Origin: Thermococcus sp.
GTDB taxonomy: Archaea > Methanobacteriota_B > Thermococci > Thermococcales > Thermococcaceae
Length of the DNA stretch: 5,857 nt
Reading direction: 5' to 3'
NCBI RefSeq assembly: GCF_027066465.1
Contig: NZ_JAMONU010000187.1
Location: 1 to 5,857, forward strand
The notes under the pieces are model-generated. The model was not told the DNA's origin and ran no database searches. It saw only the letters and a program-made list of their open reading frames with translations. The position numbers and the translations under genes are program-made. Positions 4,998 through 5,857 of this stretch are shown here, piece after piece (positions within the stretch are counted from its first letter, which is position 1; each line of letters begins with the position of its first letter).

Positions 4998-5857
4998 ACA
5001 GCCAGACTATGATTCCCACGATTATGGCCACAACAATTATTGCCAGTGCTATGAACGTCCCGAGCCTGAGACCCGGAAGAACGTCCCTGACTATCCTGAA
5101 CAGCCTGACAACTGGCCTGAAGGTTTCCTCGTCGAGGTACATGACCTCAAGCGAATACAGGTCGCTGACCTTCTCTATCTTCGTGTACGGGGTGTCCACT
5201 ATCTTCACGAAGTAGCTCGCAACCCAGAGGTATGCCTTGACGATGTGGTCTATTATGCCCTTACCGAAGGAGTACGCCCAGTCGGTGAAGGCGTAGAAGT
5301 GCCCTATCTTCTCCTCGTACTTGAGGTAGTAGTCCTCAGCGAGCACCTTGTATTCGTCCTCGTTTATGCTCGTGGCACCGCAGTCCCATGGCCTCGCCGT
5401 TGGACCCTTGAGCGGCCTGAAGTAGGCGTAGACTATGAAGAACACGATGCCGAGGAGGATTATGAAGACTATCGGCAGGAACGTGACCGAGTTGAAGCCT
5501 ATCTTGTAGACGTTGTGGGTAACCGGGGCGGTTAGTCCATGGTTGACGGTAGCGACGCCGTCGTTGAGGAACTTAACGACCGTGAAGGGGAATATTCCTA
5601 TGAAGAGCGTCAGTGCCGCGAGTATCCACTCGCCAAGCTGCATAACTGCCGGAACCTCTTTAACGTGCTCATAGCGCTTCATCTCGCCGCCGAACTGGGC
5701 CGTGTAGAACTTGATGAACGAAGCCAGTGTCGCCGCGCTGATGAAGGCCGCCATGACAGCTCCAAACGCGAGGAAGTAGTTGCCAGACTGGAAGCCGGCC
5801 ACGTAAATCAGCCACTTGCTTATGAAGCCGTTGAAGGGCGGTATTCCGCTTATTGCC
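4996..5857 (-). CDS. NuoL/HycC-type proton (or Na+) translocating membrane subunit of group 4 hydrogenase, partial (5' end outside window)
   Basis: Antiporter-like membrane subunit thought to move H+ or Na+ while the hydrogenase makes H2. Only the last 286 residues are visible; the frame stays open to the window edge, so the GTG at 5802 is internal. The first visible residues carry SGIPPFNGFISKW, the conserved segment of NuoL/NuoN/MrpD proteins. Four hydrophobic segments can be seen at about visible residues 27-50, 75-95, 123-146 and 265-286. Between the last two lies a charged, Tyr-rich stretch of more than 100 residues that opens with PWDCG (156-160), a motif I associate with HycC/HyfB-type subunits. 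The final helix after a long amphipathic region resembles the lateral-helix layout of NuoL. The family is about 600 residues, so roughly half is missing. It is directly followed by the NuoH-like gene, whose ribosome binding site overlaps this stop codon. Which paralogue it is (HycC, HyfB or another) cannot be settled from half a protein. Confidence 0.9.
   Translation of the reverse strand, partial: AISGIPPFNGFISKWLIYVAGFQSGNYFLAFGAVMAAFISAATLASFIKFYTAQFGGEMKRYEHVKEVPAVMQLGEWILAALTLFIGIFPFTVVKFLNDGVATVNHGLTAPVTHNVYKIGFNSVTFLPIVFIILLGIVFFIVYAYFRPLKGPTARPWDCGATSINEDEYKVLAEDYYLKYEEKIGHFYAFTDWAYSFGKGIIDHIVKAYLWVASYFVKIVDTPYTKIEKVSDLYSLEVMYLDEETFRPVVRLFRIVRDVLPGLRLGTFIALAIIVVAIIVGIIVWL

Overview
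The window looks like part of the chromosome of a hyperthermophilic archaeon of the Thermococcales, most likely Thermococcus or a close relative. The reasons are strong GGAGGTGAT-type ribosome binding sites ahead of almost every gene, very tight gene packing with 1- to 8-base overlaps, Lys/Glu-rich proteins, and the gene content. The species call is inference from style and content, not from a database match.

All genes lie on the minus strand and read from position 5857 towards 1 as one apparent operon that enters from outside the window. In reading order they are: the C-terminal half of a NuoL/HycC-type ion-translocating membrane subunit (cut by the window edge); a NuoH/HycD-type membrane subunit; a fused NuoC-NuoD/HycE-type [NiFe] hydrogenase large subunit; a HycF-type 2[4Fe-4S] polyferredoxin; a HycG/NuoB-type small subunit; a 105-108 residue protein I do not recognise; and a small protein with a divergent nucleotidyltransferase fold. 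The first five follow the order of Escherichia coli hycC-D-E-F-G.

Together the five recognised genes make the core of a group 4 membrane-bound [NiFe] hydrogenase of the formate-hydrogenlyase type. Electrons would pass through the ferredoxin-like subunit to the cluster of the small subunit, then to the Ni-Fe site of the large subunit, where protons become H2. The NuoH- and NuoL-like subunits would couple this to H+ or Na+ movement across the membrane. The cysteine pairs that bind Ni-Fe (RICGIC and DPCYSC) are intact and a HycE-like C-terminal tail is present, so this is a true hydrogenase rather than complex I or the sulfur-linked Mbx complex. The fused large subunit fits the Mfh (formate) modules of Thermococcales better than the Mbh or CO-linked ones. 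The formate dehydrogenase that would confirm this is not in the window.

The less ordinary points are: a long-range inverted repeat (17 of 18 pairs, 98-base loop) at the 3' end of the small-subunit gene that abuts the ribosome binding site of the next gene; a four-cysteine N-terminal extension on the large subunit; an unpaired CxxC in the ferredoxin subunit; and two accessory genes in the places where E. coli has the maturation genes hycH and hycI. No RNA genes, mobile elements, CRISPR arrays or gene-free stretches over 40 bases were seen.
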